Shown one piece after another: positions 1-12,001 of a stretch of 64,000 bases of DNA; position 1 is the stretch's first letter, and each line of letters opens with the position of its first letter. Position numbers and translations under genes: made by a program. The DNA comes from Paracyclopina nana (lineage: Eukaryota; Arthropoda; Copepoda; Cyclopoida; Cyclopettidae). Where the stretch lies: positions 3,348,001-3,412,000 of the forward strand of contig JAGUCH010000003.1 of the NCBI GenBank assembly GCA_019096065.1. Reading direction: 5' to 3'. The notes below the pieces were generated by a model that saw nothing but the letters and a program-made list of their open reading frames with translations, was not told where the DNA came from and ran no database searches.

Positions 1-63
1 CGTTATATAATATGACAAACCCTTACTGAAAAAATAGGCTTAGCTGATAGCCAGATAATTTAG

Positions 64-2415
64 AGTTAAATTGCGGAAGTTTTGTTGGCTAGATGAGAGC
101 AAAATGAGCATGGTCAATGGGATTATTTTGCTGATAGTTCCAAATTTTGATGATATCAAGTTTCAGTTGCAAAATGTACGTTGCTCCGCTTCTATGTGAT
201 TTTCTTAATTAAGTGTAGATTGTTTAAAGTTAATGCTAGTCCTTTTTCAGATTTTTCTTGAACATTTGCTGACATCTCTAAGCCGGCGACACTTCATGCC
301 AGTTTCTTCATCGAAATATGACCCAAGCAACCTCCAAATGAAATCTTTAAGTGATGCATTTTGCGCTGCATACTCTGACAATGATTGCCTCACTTTGTGG
401 CTTTGTATCGACTTCCTCAAAGAGGTGACACCCGATATGCTCAACAAGAAGAGCCTTAATGAGGCCGACGGCAGCAATGATGACACTTTGCGAAAATCAA
501 TCATGCACATCATCAAGCAGCTTTTTTGCATGGCAGACTTTGCTGATGGTAACTTCCGAATAAGATTTACATGTAGCTGTTTACTCATGAACTTTTATTA
601 TTTTATTCCAGGCTCTGCTGAGGCCAATAGCCTTTTATTCTCGTTTGCTCGTCATTTGGCCGTCATTCACGGTCATTCTCTTAGCTTGGTAGATGTTACA
701 GCCAAAGCTCTTTTGATCTTTGTAGAAGCTCGTGGTGGCCAAGACCTTTTTGAGGCTGTTTCCATGCTTTCTGATGTTCTACAGGTACTACTCACTTGAT
801 TAGTTTAGTTCGTTTTAAAAAAATCCTTTTGATAGGATGATTTGATGAATGACGCTAAGAAAGAAAACGTGACTATGATGTCATCTCTCAGGTTGCAAAT
901 TGATTCACTCCTGGCTTCGTTTGCACCACTGTTAACTTTGGAGGCTACAAAAGAAACGGAAGTAGAAGCTATGCTAAAGTGCAGCATGAAAATAGCTCAA
1001 ATTGATGACTGGGCTACGCTTGTGAGCGCTCATTTTACTCAACCAAGTCTCATATTAACCAGGCTAAACAGAGAGGCCTGCAATGTGTCTGCTTGCCTCT
1101 TTGAGCTAGCCCAAGTGCTAAGGTTGAACAGCAAAAAGTGGGAAATGTTCTTTGCTGAAGAGCTAGAGACTGACGAAACCATAGTGCGTTCATGGGTGAA
1201 CTGTTTTGAGACCAAATGCCATCCTGAGGCATTCTCTCGGTATTTTTCAATCATCCAGGGCCACCCAAGAACATATGAGGTGTTCATGAAACTGATGGCT
1301 TCAAAAGCTGAAGAAAACGAGGAGGAGACAAGAATTGTGGCCAAATCAGCTAGACTTGACGAAAATGCTCATCTCAATGAGGAAGTTGAAAAAATGCTGC
1401 AACGAGTCCACAACGCTATGGAAAACAATGATGCAAGTCCATATAAAAACTTTTCATTTTCCGTGAGTTAACAGGAAGCGTTACTCCAAATCATTTTAGG
1501 TAAATGAATGCTTGTCTGAGGTGTGGGAGCTAAATGAATACAAGCTGATGGCTCAGCAAACTAAGTTTGAGGCCTTAAGAGAATCTCTCAATGCGGCAGA
1601 CGAGCAGATTTCCAACCAAAAGACTCTGAACACTCAACTTGAATTGGAGGTGCGATAATTGAGGCACTGTATGTTCTATTACAGCATCATATTTTTCTTC
1701 TTCCAGAACTCTAGATTGAACTCTGTTATTAAGCACTTGCTGCATAAAGTGGATGTAACTCAGAAAGAAATAAAGGATGTGAGGCAGCAATGCTCTTCCA
1801 TATCTCAAGAGGCTTCTTCATACAGGGCAGAAACTCTGAAGGTATGCGTAAAATTATGCATTAAAAATTCCAGAATACTTTATCAATTTTGATAACAGGA
1901 CTTGAAATGCAAAGAGGAAGATATCCAAGTGCTTGAAGGCAACCAGGCTAAATTGTTGGCCAAAGTTGCCAAGTACAAGGAGCAACTCGAAGCATTCCAG
2001 GAAACTATCAAAGAGCACCAAAAAGTTCAAGATGAATTGCATGAAAAACTTAGGAGTGAGGCCAAAACTAATGCTGGTAAATTAATGCATATGTACTCAA
2101 TTTCTGACATGCCCTCATGAGGATACATTTGCAGAGTTGACAAATGCTCTTTCTAAAAGAGAAGAAAAGCTGAAGAAGCGCGAGAAAATGCTGGCTGAAG
2201 AATCGGTTGCCAAGGAAAATATGGAGAAGGAAATGGAATCGCTGAAGAAAGAAATCACTTCCCTGCAAACGCTTAACAAGCGACTTGAAGCCACTCTAGC
2301 CAAGAAGGAGAAGCAGTACAGTGAAGTGCAAGAAAAGCTCAGCACATTCAAACAGATTCAAGCCCAGATTTTCAGTCTTTCCAAGACGGTGCAGCATGAC
2401 CGAGAGGACGAGTAA
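64..2415 (+). CDS. Coiled-coil protein, 3' part of gene (possibly CIP2A-like)
   Basis: This gene is cut off by the left window edge. Exons that join in phase: about 64-175, 251-548, 612-784, 836-1462, 1500-1649, 1707-1841, 1899-2076 and 2135-2415, ending in TAG-free sequence to a TAA stop. The first half is a helical, leucine-rich region without an obvious catalytic motif. From about 1500 on, the protein is a continuous Lys/Glu-rich coiled coil. An armadillo-like N-terminal half followed by a long coiled coil, with a short tail containing an IFSLS-type motif, resembles CIP2A, an inhibitor of PP2A, but I judge this from general layout and not from a firm alignment. Other coiled-coil scaffolds are possible. 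The intron at 1463-1499 is only 37 nt. Confidence 0.6.
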
Positions 2416-2517
2416 TGAATAAAGTAGGAAGTTTATTCAATGACTTCTCCTACTCGATGCGGATCTATAAGATCTTGTAGTAGGGCTTTTATTCTAGAGG
2501 GCTTTTTATGTTAAATC

Positions 2518-2836
2518 TTAGTTTTTATGTAACCGAGAGTTGATCTCTTGCTCACAGTTTGAGTATGCCATGCCAAATCCCGAACCAAGGCCGAACACAA
2601 CAGGCCATGCTCTCCTTTTGAAAAGGACTAGAGAAAATAGCGCGCCTGAAAATAAGACATATTTGGCATTTGACGCAAAGTTCAAAAATGGAAAATGTAA
2701 CCAAATGAAACGTTGTGATGCGCTTACCTACTGCTAATCCGGTGGACATTTTGATTCCTGCATCAACAATGCATTTATCAAACTTTTCACCAAGAATATC
2801 CTCAGTTTTCGGCAGTTTTTCGGTGGTCGCAGCCAT
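2518..2836 (-). CDS. Mic10: MICOS complex subunit Mic10
   Basis: Two exons, complement(2518-2645) and complement(2728-2836), join in phase 1 and give 78 residues, the same length as human MICOS10. The N-terminal half carries the family pattern LGEKFDKCIVDAG, followed by the first membrane segment, a positively charged loop (FKRRAWP) and a second segment with the glycine-rich oligomerisation motif GLGSGFGMAYSNC. Known family role: Mic10 sits in the inner mitochondrial membrane as a hairpin and bends it at crista junctions. The start is the first ATG after the 5' leader. The intron is 82 nt. The coiled-coil gene upstream converges on it, the two stop codons being about 100 nt apart. Confidence 0.93.
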
Positions 2837-4046
2837 TTTTGCTTGTGTAGTTTTGTTTACAACTCGAGTTTAGACCGAGAGGAAAAGAGGGCGCTTTTCT
2901 CCCTCTGTCATTTGACGAACTTTTTGTGCTGCCCTCTATGAGAGGAAGCAAAAGTGATCTAACGAAAGCAGATAATTTTATGTGAATCGTTTTTTAACTG
3001 AATCATGCATTATTCCATTTTTGTGTATCGACGAATTCGATCTATATTTTTTTAGTTTCATTCACGGTGGACATAATGTTGTACACTGTGATAATAAGTA
3101 TCTTTTTTTTAATCAATCAATGGCCCAATAAGCGGGCTTGTGGAAAAGTAAATGGAGTTTTTCAAGTGTAGGCATGTGATATTTTATGGAATCCATCTAT
3201 TTTGTGTAATCTTATCGGGCAATTTCACCCTACTCGCAGCCACAGTGACCTTTTATTTGCGCATTTTAGAGTACAATTTCATGATCAAGTTTGCGTTAGC
3301 ACACGAAGAAAAACTGTGGAAGTGTTGGCCCCTTTTGAAGCATTAATATCCCCTCATTTCTCCCGTTTTGAAAATCCGCTGATGCGATCGGCTATGCAAC
3401 GCTTCACTTCAGTAATATTCTAGTTTTCTCCCCATGAAACTTTGCGACGCTATCGCGCAAAACGAGAATTTTAAAGGCTTTTAAAAGCTGGATATAACTT
3501 GTCCAACGCATTTCATGAAAATACTGATGGCCTCGTTTGATGCAGAACCAGTTGAACATGAGTCATGTTAATTAGCTTTTTCCTGGCAAATGCAAAATCG
3601 CTTAATTTATATAGTCATGGATGTGTTTCTAACAAATGGAGCCCGCATCCCATGTTGCTCAACGGATCGATAAATGGAGTAAGTTGCGGCAAAAACAACA
3701 GGTGTTTTCCCCCCTCTCATTTTCCAGAGTCAAAAGGTTAACTTTGTTCAATTTTGTAGCCAACTCAAAACTCCCCCACCATCATCATAACAACGCAAAA
3801 AGGAAGGGATCCATTAGGTCAAAATTCACCTTTGCAGCGGGGGATGGATGATTTAGGTCGACGCTTTGTATTTTCCAACAGGAAGAGCGGTCCGTTGCTA
3901 ATTTATGGAAGTCCTTGATGGCATTTCAACTTTCAAGTCTTGGCATCGGCGAAGGTGCCATAAAAACATGAAAACTGCTCGGTCCTGATGGAACGATTTG
4001 AAACCTGTTAACCTTTCTGGCTTTTCAGCGTGAAACGGGTCAAAAG
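2837..4046. other. Intergenic, no gene seen
   Basis: About 1.2 kb that is AT-rich. It holds only short open frames without homology I recognise and presumably includes the Mic10 promoter next to 2837. Confidence 0.6.
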
Positions 4047-4553
4047 TTGGAATTTAGTGATGGAACGAGTTTCAGCTTGGCTTGAAAGCTTGAAGCTAAA
4101 ACCCAGCTTGAGCTACATAAGCAAAAAGCTTGGGATCGCTCGAACCAAATTTTGAAAAGCTTGAAAAAGCTTGAACCCAAAAAATGCAAAGCTTGAAAAA
4201 GCTTGACACCAAAAAATTTCAAAACTTTATCCATTTTTAATCAAAACAAAAAAGGGCGGATTTTAAAATTAGCAAATACTTGAGGGAGTGAAGTACTTAA
4301 TGAAAGTTAAAGCTAGTTCTATCATTATTTGCGCTTTTTGGGTAATTTTGTCAAATCTGGTGACTAATCGCAATTTTTTATGTCAAAATAATAAAAAAGT
4401 GAAAAGCTTGAAAAAAGCTTGAAATGTGAAATTTTGAGCTTGAAAAAGCTTGATTATAATTTTCAAAAGCTTGGGATCGCTCGAACACATTTCTAAAAGC
4501 TTGAAGCTTGATCAAGCTGAAAATTTCCGGCTCGTTCCATCACTATTGGAATT
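4047..4553. mobile_element. hAT-type MITE with 8-bp target-site duplication
   Basis: The element itself is 4055-4545 (491 bp). Its ends are inverted copies of TAGTGATGGAACGAG (15/15 identical), and after a short gap both continue with TTTCAGCTTG. It is flanked by exact direct repeats TTGGAATT at 4047-4054 and 4546-4553. An 8-bp duplication with TAGNG-type ends is typical of the hAT superfamily. The interior is filled with short repeats of AAGCTTGA and AAAAAGCTTG and a repeated GGGATCGCTCGAAC unit, and it has no transposase frame, so it is non-autonomous. The perfect duplication suggests a fairly recent insertion. Confidence 0.93.
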
Positions 4554-5586
4554 GCCATAGGTGGTAATTGAGAGTCCCCCCTTTTTCTGTTTGCTGCCGC
4601 TGCAAGAGCAACAGCCAGTTGTAGTTACAGCAAAGTTAGTAAGGTGAGTTCTCCAGTATAAGCTCACTTTTCCCGCGCGTCCCTCCTAGGGAAAATGCGT
4701 GCGCGCTTTTTTCCAGCAACAATAGCAACGCTCGGCTTGCTGAGTGACGAACGCATCTCAGCTCAATTCCTTGAGTCAAACTGAGTCTACCTTTGCTTAG
4801 CTCTTAAGATATTCACTGAGTTGTCACTTTTCAATCAGCTAGGTTCATTTGCTCAGCTGAAATCAAATCTTGAGTCAAGGTTGAGACTGGCTGAGAGCAT
4901 GAGTAAAGCTCAGCATATTTAGTCACTAATTTATTACATTATGTTATGCTATTTTTTATTTGGTATTTGGTAATTGCACCGAGAAACCATATTGGAGCTA
5001 TAGTTTGAGCTGAACCTTAGAAAATATTTTCGATTAAAAGGTCAGCTGTTGTTGAGAGCGAGATACTCTCAACAAAATCTAGTGCTCTAAGTCAAGCAAA
5101 GAGCTTCAGTCCTTTAGCAATGCCTGTTCAAACTGAGCCCCACTTTCAAAACATAAAATACTGAAAATGTCCAATCAATATTTGCTCGTGATGCAATTTC
5201 ATCAAATTCGTTCAAAAATTGCCTAATACCATACTTTTTAACTTTAACTAGTGAATGCTTCTAAAGATTGATAAGGGGTGGAAAAGAGGGGCCAAGCGTT
5301 CTCTCAGCACGTTGTGTCCGTCCGCAAAGATTGAGGTAGCAGCGAGCCCCAGCGATTGCAGTAGTCGTATAGCATAATGTTGGCTCAGGTAGATATGCTC
5401 CTCACCACGTACGATTGGGGAATTTCCGCCCTCTGCTGATCTGCAGCAGCCGTTGAGAGCAGCCGCAGCAGCAACGTCTGTAATATTAGTACACTATAGC
5501 AGAGTCCCCAACTCACACCTGCACACTTTTCACAATCACTCCCAAGCCTCTGGAGCAACAAGTGCACATCATTTAGTATATGCAGC
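4554..5586. other. Intergenic with GAGCT/CTGAG-rich stretch and putative promoter
   Basis: Between about 4730 and 5110 the motifs CTGAG, GAGCT, CTCAGCT and TTGAGTCAA recur on both strands, including an 8-bp stem hairpin around 5054-5076 (GTTGAGAG/CTCTCAAC). This looks like a decayed repeat; a similar motif mix occurs at 55690-55850. The last few hundred bases must hold the 5' leader and promoter of the BTB gene. No gene seen. Confidence 0.4.
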
Positions 5587-6979
5587 ATGGAGGCCAAGCA
5601 GCAGTACTGCCTCAAGTGGAACAACCACAAGTCCAACATTTCGGGGGTTTTCGACAGGCTGAGGACCGATGAAAAGTTCGTTGATGTCACCCTGGCTTCT
5701 GCTGACCAGATCATTGTCAAGTGCCATCGCTTATTGCTGTCTGCTGGCAGTGGGTAAGTTATATATGACATATAATCATAATTGTAACGCTACGCTAATT
5801 AAGCTAATTTAGGAGTAGCTTTTACATGATATAAATATGTGCTTATTTTTTCTTTAGCTATTTGGAGAGGATTTTGGAGCAGAACCCTTCAGACCACCCC
5901 ACCATAGTGCTGAGCCAAATCAACCACCAAGAGCTGAAGCTCCTTGTGGAGTTCATGTACTCTGGAGAAGTGGCAGTGGAGCAAGAGCACTTGTCAAAGC
6001 TCCTGGAGGCTGCAAACATGCTGCAAATCAAGGGGCTCTACGAGACCGAGGAGAAAAGCGAGGAGCCTTCAGCAGAGTCCAAATCCTCCCCGGAGGCTGA
6101 TCTCAAGGCACCAACTCCCGAAAAGAAGGACACTCCAGCATTAACAGGAAGCCAAAAGAGGAAAAGGCGAAAGTCCTCCGTGCAAACCTCGGAGGAGGAT
6201 AAGTCCGTCATCAAAAAGGTGAGCGCATATAATCTTGAGAATGGGATCATGCATTAAAAACAATGCTATATTTTCAGGTCAAGGCTGAGGGCTCCATTAC
6301 CCCACCAGACTCTCCAAATCTCTTTTCCCCTCTTTTCGGGATCTCAAATGCATATTTTCTTAGTCAGCAACCACCCCCACTCGCTGGTGCCAGCAACGAG
6401 GCCCCCAAACTGATGTCAGACATTCCCAGCTTGTTGTCTCAATTCCCCTTGAATCCTTCGAGTTTGATGCAAAACCTGCAGGAGCATTTTGCCAAGCCAT
6501 TGGCATCCCCACCCAAAAGCCCCAATCATTTGCTCTCCTCTGCCCCTGTCAGGAGGTACAAGCAGTACACAGAGGATACCTTGCAGCAGGCTCTCAAAGA
6601 AATCATGAGTGGACAGAGCATTAACAGGTCCTCCATGAAGTACAACATTCCAGCTAGAACCTTGAGGGACTGGATGAAAAGGCTGAACATCAAGTCAGTG
6701 TTCACTCATCACTCTCAAAAGGAAGGGAGAACACTGAGCTCTGACAGCCTTGACTACAACTCCGAGGAGAGCCAGCCCAACCAATCCAATGAGGATCACC
6801 TCTCATCCTCCGATCAAATGGGGAATGCAAGTGCTTTCCCTGGCATGAAACTGCCCAGAAATGGATCAGTGGAGGACCACAACTCCACTGAGGAGGATGA
6901 GGAGGAAATTGATGACGACGAAGAGGGAACGCTTCACATTGATCATGAGGATGTTGCTGAGGCCAAATCATCGAGCTAA
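5587..6979 (+). CDS. BTB-pipsqueak (Psq) domain transcription factor
   Basis: Exons 5587-5753, 5858-6218 and 6278-6979 encode 409 residues. Residues about 7-115 form a BTB/POZ dimerisation domain of the tramtrack type (CLKWNNHKSNISGVFDRL, then FVDVTL and ELKLLVEFMYSGEV). A Ser/Lys-rich linker with basic clusters (KRKRRK) follows. Around residues 265-315 there is a helix-turn-helix of the Psq type (YTEDTLQQALKEI, then IPARTLRDWMKRL). The C-terminus is strongly acidic. This arrangement matches the BTB-Psq group of insect developmental regulators (ribbon, pipsqueak, bric-a-brac); ribbon is my best guess because of the single Psq copy. It should bind DNA in the nucleus. Oddity: the usual CSPYF segment of the BTB fold reads AGSGYL here, at the first splice junction. 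Confidence 0.9.
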
Positions 6980-7195
6980 ATGTGGAAAAACTTGATTGGC
7001 AACATTTTTATATACATACTTTATGTGTAACAGCAAATCATTCCATTCCGTAACTGCAAAGTGTGACCCGCACTAGTATACCCCAATGCATTCCAAAATT
7101 GTAAATTGAGTGTCATAGTTCATGTGTGCCTTAGAAAGCAACAAATATCACAACAAGTGCTTCCACATCATATTTAATCATACAGTATAACAAGC

Positions 7196-8285
7196 ATGTT
7201 GCATATCAAAAGTCCACTCATTTTGAGCCACTCATTGACTGCAAAGCTGGAAAGGCCAGTTTATTTGAAGCTGGAGAATCTGCAGCCTCCAGGATCATTC
7301 AAAATCAGGGGCATTGGACTGACTTGCCTGCAAGCTAAACAAAAGGGCTGCCAGAGACTGGTTGGGAGCTCTGGGGGCAATGCTGGACTTGCACTGGCCT
7401 TTGCTGCCAAGCAACTGGCCATTCCGGCTACACTTTTCATACCTAAAAGCACACCAGATATGATGGTGGAAAAGTTCAAAGAATATGAGGAAACTACAGT
7501 GGTTGTCATTGGAGAAAATTGGAATGAGGCCAATGATGAGGCTATGAAGTTTTTGGAAAGCAACCCTGGCACATTTTTCGTTCATCCCTATGACCAACCT
7601 TCAACTTGGAATGGGCATGCTACAATCGTTCATGAGATTCATGAACAGCTAGGGGATGTCAGTCCTGGTGCCATAGTGACTTGTGTTGGTGGTGGTGGCC
7701 TTGCCATAGGTAATGTAAAATATAATTAAAATTTTTTGATTTTTTGAGCCCACATCATTTCCTTTTTAAAGTATATTATATTCAGTGAAATGTTTTGCAG
7801 GTTTTTCTTTAATAGAAGTAAAAATATAATTATTGCATTTTAAAGGTATTTTAATTGGAATGGAGGCTGTTAGATGGAACAAAAAGATCCCACTAATTAC
7901 AATGGAGACTGAAGGCTCCAATTGTTTTAATGCAGCTTTAAAAGCTGGCCAGATTGTCTCTTTGGATGGAATCAATAGCATTGCTAAGAGTTTGGGTGCT
8001 TTGAGCGTCAGTGAAAAATTATTTGAGCTTGCTAAAGGGCCTGACCATTACGTTAAATCTTTCACTGTGAGTGATGAAGAAGCCCTAGAAGCTTGTGTGG
8101 AATTCAGCAAAATTCATAGAATGCTGGTTGAGCCTGCATGTGGAGCTGCTTTGGCTGCTGTCTTTTCAAATGCTGGTAATTCACTGGAAGACACTGAAGG
8201 TCCCATTGTTGTTATTGTCTGTGGAGGCAACATGGCAAGTCTTGAGCTGTTTGACCTATGGAAGGAGGCTGTAATGCCCGAATAG
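7196..8285 (+). CDS. Sds: L-serine dehydratase / L-threonine deaminase (PLP-dependent)
   Basis: Two exons, 7196-7709 and 7846-8285, phase 1, give 317 residues, close to human SDS (328). Fold-type II PLP enzyme: the Schiff-base lysine lies in PPGSFKIRG (around residue 36), the phosphate and substrate loop in SSGGNAG, the cofactor phosphate loop in VGGGGLAIG, and the conserved VEPACGAALAAV and CGGN segments are near the C-terminus. The order of these motifs and the short length without a regulatory ACT domain point to SDS-type serine/threonine dehydratase, not to serine racemase or biosynthetic threonine deaminase. It would convert L-serine to pyruvate and L-threonine to 2-oxobutyrate in the cytosol. 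The start ATG is the first in frame. Confidence 0.92.
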
Positions 8286-8366
8286 ATTTTTTTAAAGCTC
8301 TGTCCTATACAAACAAACGACTTGAAAATTTATTGAGTACAATAATTGTGCTTAATAAATGACACA

Positions 8367-11300
8367 TCAGCGGAAAAGCAGTTTGGAATGAACCAAGAGT
8401 GCAGAAAAGGCCACAGAAAAAGCTAACGTAGTTAAACGTGGTGAATTGTTCCCATATAAATGATCAGAATCGTATCCTGCAATAATGAAAAAAAACCACC
8501 GTACTAAAATTGTAATATTAGAAATGCAGACTATCTTACTGGAAGTGGAGTCTATTTGATACTCGTTTTGTCTATGCTTCTTGCGGCCTTTGGTATCATC
8601 AAATTCGTTCAGCATGGAGCCGTAGGATGCGCTTTTCTTCAAATCATTGTACCGAGCTGTGGTTGTGGTGGTCGTTGTGGTGGTTGTTGTCGTCGTGGTC
8701 GTCGGAGGTGGCCTGGTGGTCAATGATGGTCTCTCTGAAATATGCAGTTATGTCAAAAATCATGCTGGGTCACCACAAGTTCAAAAAGTTAAATGGCACC
8801 CTCAACGTTTTTCACCCCGTTACCATTTTAAAAAAATGCTAATCTGAAAATTTCAATATAAAATGCGTACACTATAGGGCCATTCATTTATTAGATAGAA
8901 GTACTTTTTAGAAATTCAATTACCAATCTAAGTGCTAATTAAGTTAATGGCAGTCTATTGTAGAGGGCGCTTTTAAAAAAGTAATTTGGGTGACCTGGCT
9001 CGACTTTTGAGTGGCAAATAGATATAAATATAACCTGATAGGGTAATGAGTCCATCAGTGTCTCCCCTCGGATTTTTGGCCTTACATGCATACATTCCAT
9101 AATGCTGCCTTTCCACTCTAGGTATGACCAGCTTCATTGTGATCTGGAAAAAGTCTCATTGAGCAGGTTAATATGGTGGATATATTGCTGGCACCATGCA
9201 TTATACCTTATATTGAGGAGGTCCCCTAATTTGCCTCATAAGAATTCCATCCACTTCTTGAACCATTTGTCCATTGAATTCCCAATAGACCAAGGCCTCT
9301 GGATGAGCTTCAACCACACAAACTAAAGTGGCTTCGTCGCCATAATAGACACTTAGTAGTTGGGCAGGCACCCACATCATTGGAGGAACTGAAACAATGT
9401 TTGATTGGCTTGAAAGTGACTGTAAGCGGAATGTCTAGCTGAACTCACAGTCCACATTGAGTTGGATCCTTTTGCTGATTGTTGGTGGGACTCCATTTGC
9501 TGCGATGCACATGTAAGCTCCCATATCAAGCCTGGACACCTTGTTCAAGTGAAGCACAGGCCCTTCCACGTGAGAAACTAGTATGTGGGTAAGAAACAAA
9601 AGAGAAGAAAGCTTTGCTATCAGAGCAGTACATCTACTATTTGGAAATCCTTTCATCTTAGGGGGGCAAGGTGTGGTCAGAATGTGTAATGGGATGCTTC
9701 CACCATAAACACAACACACACACATCAATTACTGCAGGATGTTGCAAAATACATACCTGTAATGTTATTAGCCTTATCTATGTTGATGGGGGCATTGTCT
9801 TCCCTCTTCCACGTGACCAAAGGTGTGGGGCTGCCAGAAGCATGGCACTCCAGGATGACATCACTGCCTTCAGTGCGCACCTTGTCACTGCTGCTCTGGC
9901 CGTCCTCAATCCGGGGTGGAACTGCAACAAATCAGTTCATCAAGATAACAAGCCAGCATGCCATATTGTGTAGGTACCAGTTCCAAGCAAGTGCCATATA
10001 AAATGGTCCCAAAAAGGCATGGCATGCAAAGAGCTTTCGTGTGATCAATAAAACCTGCACAGCTACTATATGCTGTGTAGCACCAACTTTCACGCACAAA
10101 GTTCCACTCCTCGCGAGCTACACTTGAAGAATTGTGAAAAGATGCCGCGTTTGACTAATGAGCCACCTCTACCACCACCAACTGGAGGAATCATAGATCA
10201 ACAGAACGGCTCTGCAGTGCAGCCGCAAGTAACTGCATCATCTGGAGGAGACGTTTATATCATTCCCGAGTATGGCTCAAGAACCGCAAATCAACACCAT
10301 ACTCTCCTCGTGTTGCCCTTTGTGCCGCACCCTTCTGCTGCCCCGCCTCCCCACTACTTCAGCGCTGCCACGCCCACCTACCACGACCCACCCCCGGAAT
10401 ACGAGAGCGTGTCCCAATCTTGCAGTTGCGCCACTCAAATGACCAACATTGTTGCTTGCGGCGAAGATTTCAGCCACCATCACGGTAATTTCGGGACATG
10501 TTTACTCTCCAGGTGGCGCTGCTTCTCCAGCTGCTGGCTGCACGGCTAGAGGGGCCGGAACGGCAGCCTGTGGGCAGCGCCACCTGTTGTTGGAAATGAA
10601 GCCGTAAATTGCATGAGAGTGCCAACAATTTCCCATTGACAGGTACCACAGCGACGACTGTGAGTGGAGGTCTCCAAGGAGTATGCGACAATGGAGGCTG
10701 CGGCTTAGACCATAATGAGGCTTTGGCAGCCTCTTACCTCTATCCTGAGCTGTTTGCCACCGTGACCTCGAGGCTACCGAGGAGGAGTAGGCGCAGCAGA
10801 CCCCAATCAAGTGTGTCCACAATTTCCACCGTATCTGTATCCACTGTAGCCGAAAATGCCGAGGAGAGGCCGCAATATTTGACTATCAAGAGGTGGATAC
10901 TTGTGGTACTCATTCTAATGCTTCTGATGACCGTCTCCCTTTTGGTCGGCATCAGCCTACAACACTTCCAATTGCTGAGGAAGTTCCTCGATACAAAGGC
11001 CGAATATGAAGGCCACCAGCCCGAATCTTCCACTACAACTACTACTACGACGACTTCCACCGCTACACCCGAAAAAACGAGCACATTTGACACACTCCTG
11101 AATGCACTCGTCACAGCCCCCAGTTTTGTGCCGAAAAAATAATTCAAGATATACCAAATTATACACTATATAGTATATTTAAAGAGGTTGGCCGTATCTC
11201 CCCAATTTCCACTTCTACAGAATACATACACTACATATGAGAGCTAACCTACTTTTTCCCTTCGAGTAGTACCAGAAAACTTTCTTCTTGCCCTACGAGA

Positions 11301-12001
11301 TGCGATGCCGTCATTGTCTCCTCCAATTTCCAACTTTATAAGCTACCACAGAATTGAGTGACAGCCCAATTTTGCCTGGCTAAATGTACCGCGAAGGTGG
11401 TATTTTCATGCAGCCAGTTAATTTGAGATTTTCGCACTTACCAACCACGGTGAGGTGGCCCATTTTGGTTTTCGCCTTGGCCGTATTGATTTGGCACATG
11501 TAAGCGCCAGCATCGGACCGTTGCACGTCTCGTATGTGCAGATTCCAGGTGCGGTGGCCTTCGTGCGATACACCAATCCTGGCATTCCTCGTGATGACCG
11601 TTTTGTCCACCGTTAATATCGCCGAGCGGTCGTAATGAATCCAGGCCACTTTGTGGCCCTGCAGGTTCTTCACTGTGCACGACAGGACCACATCGCGGCC
11701 TTCGGGCACAGTGATGTTTTTGAGGGCCGCGCCCACAAAACTCGGCTCAGCAATGATGGAATTCCCTATATATGTTTAAAATTGAACTTTGCTCTCTTGG
11801 GGAAACTTTTACGGGAGGAGGCAGCCGGATTTAATCAGGGATCAAACTTTTGATCCCATTTTTGAGCGGCCAAGTTGGAAAGTGGCTTTTTATGGAATAC
11901 AAATGACTTCGAGGACGGTAATGAAAATATTTTGCTCCTTTTTTACCTGAAGTGGATTCAGCTAGCAGGAAGACCAGTCCGGTCGTCAGTATCCTCATCA
12001 T
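8367..12001 (-). CDS. DIP/lachesin-type GPI-anchored Ig-domain cell-surface protein
   Basis: Eight exons on the complement: 11947-12001, 11442-11765, 9757-9921, 9449-9577, 9207-9388, 9035-9143, 8540-8734 and 8367-8476. All join in phase and give about 422 residues. Signal peptide, then three Ig domains: Ig1 with LSCTVKN...VAWIHYD and DAGAYMCQINT, Ig2 with ILECHASGSPTP and DMGAYMCIAANG, Ig3 with LVCVVEAHP and YGMYACKAKNPRG. A threonine stalk (14-15 Thr in a row, encoded by ACN codons) and a hydrophobic tail ending SKLLFR suggest a GPI anchor. Ig1 (ITRNARI, WNLHIRDV) fits the Dpr-interacting protein family, which pairs with Dpr proteins in synaptic partner recognition. Lachesin or neurotrimin-like is the alternative. 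The 1.5 kb second intron holds another gene on the opposite strand. Confidence 0.88.
10142..11142 (+). CDS. Single-pass membrane protein with PPxY motif, nested gene, unknown function
   Basis: Two exons, 10142-10484 and 10643-11142, phase 1, 280 residues. An upstream in-frame ATG at 10070 would add 24 residues, so the start is uncertain. The N-terminal part is rich in proline and histidine and includes PPPEYESV, a PPxY motif of the kind bound by WW domains of Nedd4-type ligases. Cysteine pairs follow (SCSCA). A basic stretch (RLPRRSRRSR) precedes one transmembrane helix (WILVVLILMLLMTVSLLVGI), and the short tail is rich in threonine. No signal peptide is seen, so a type II-like topology with the PPxY in the cytosol is likely. 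The gene lies wholly inside an intron of the antisense Ig gene. Family not recognised. Confidence 0.75.

Noticed and set aside
8640..8710. GT/GGT-rich tract that looks like a microsatellite
   Set aside because: It encodes the threonine stalk of the Ig protein on the minus strand, so it is coding sequence.
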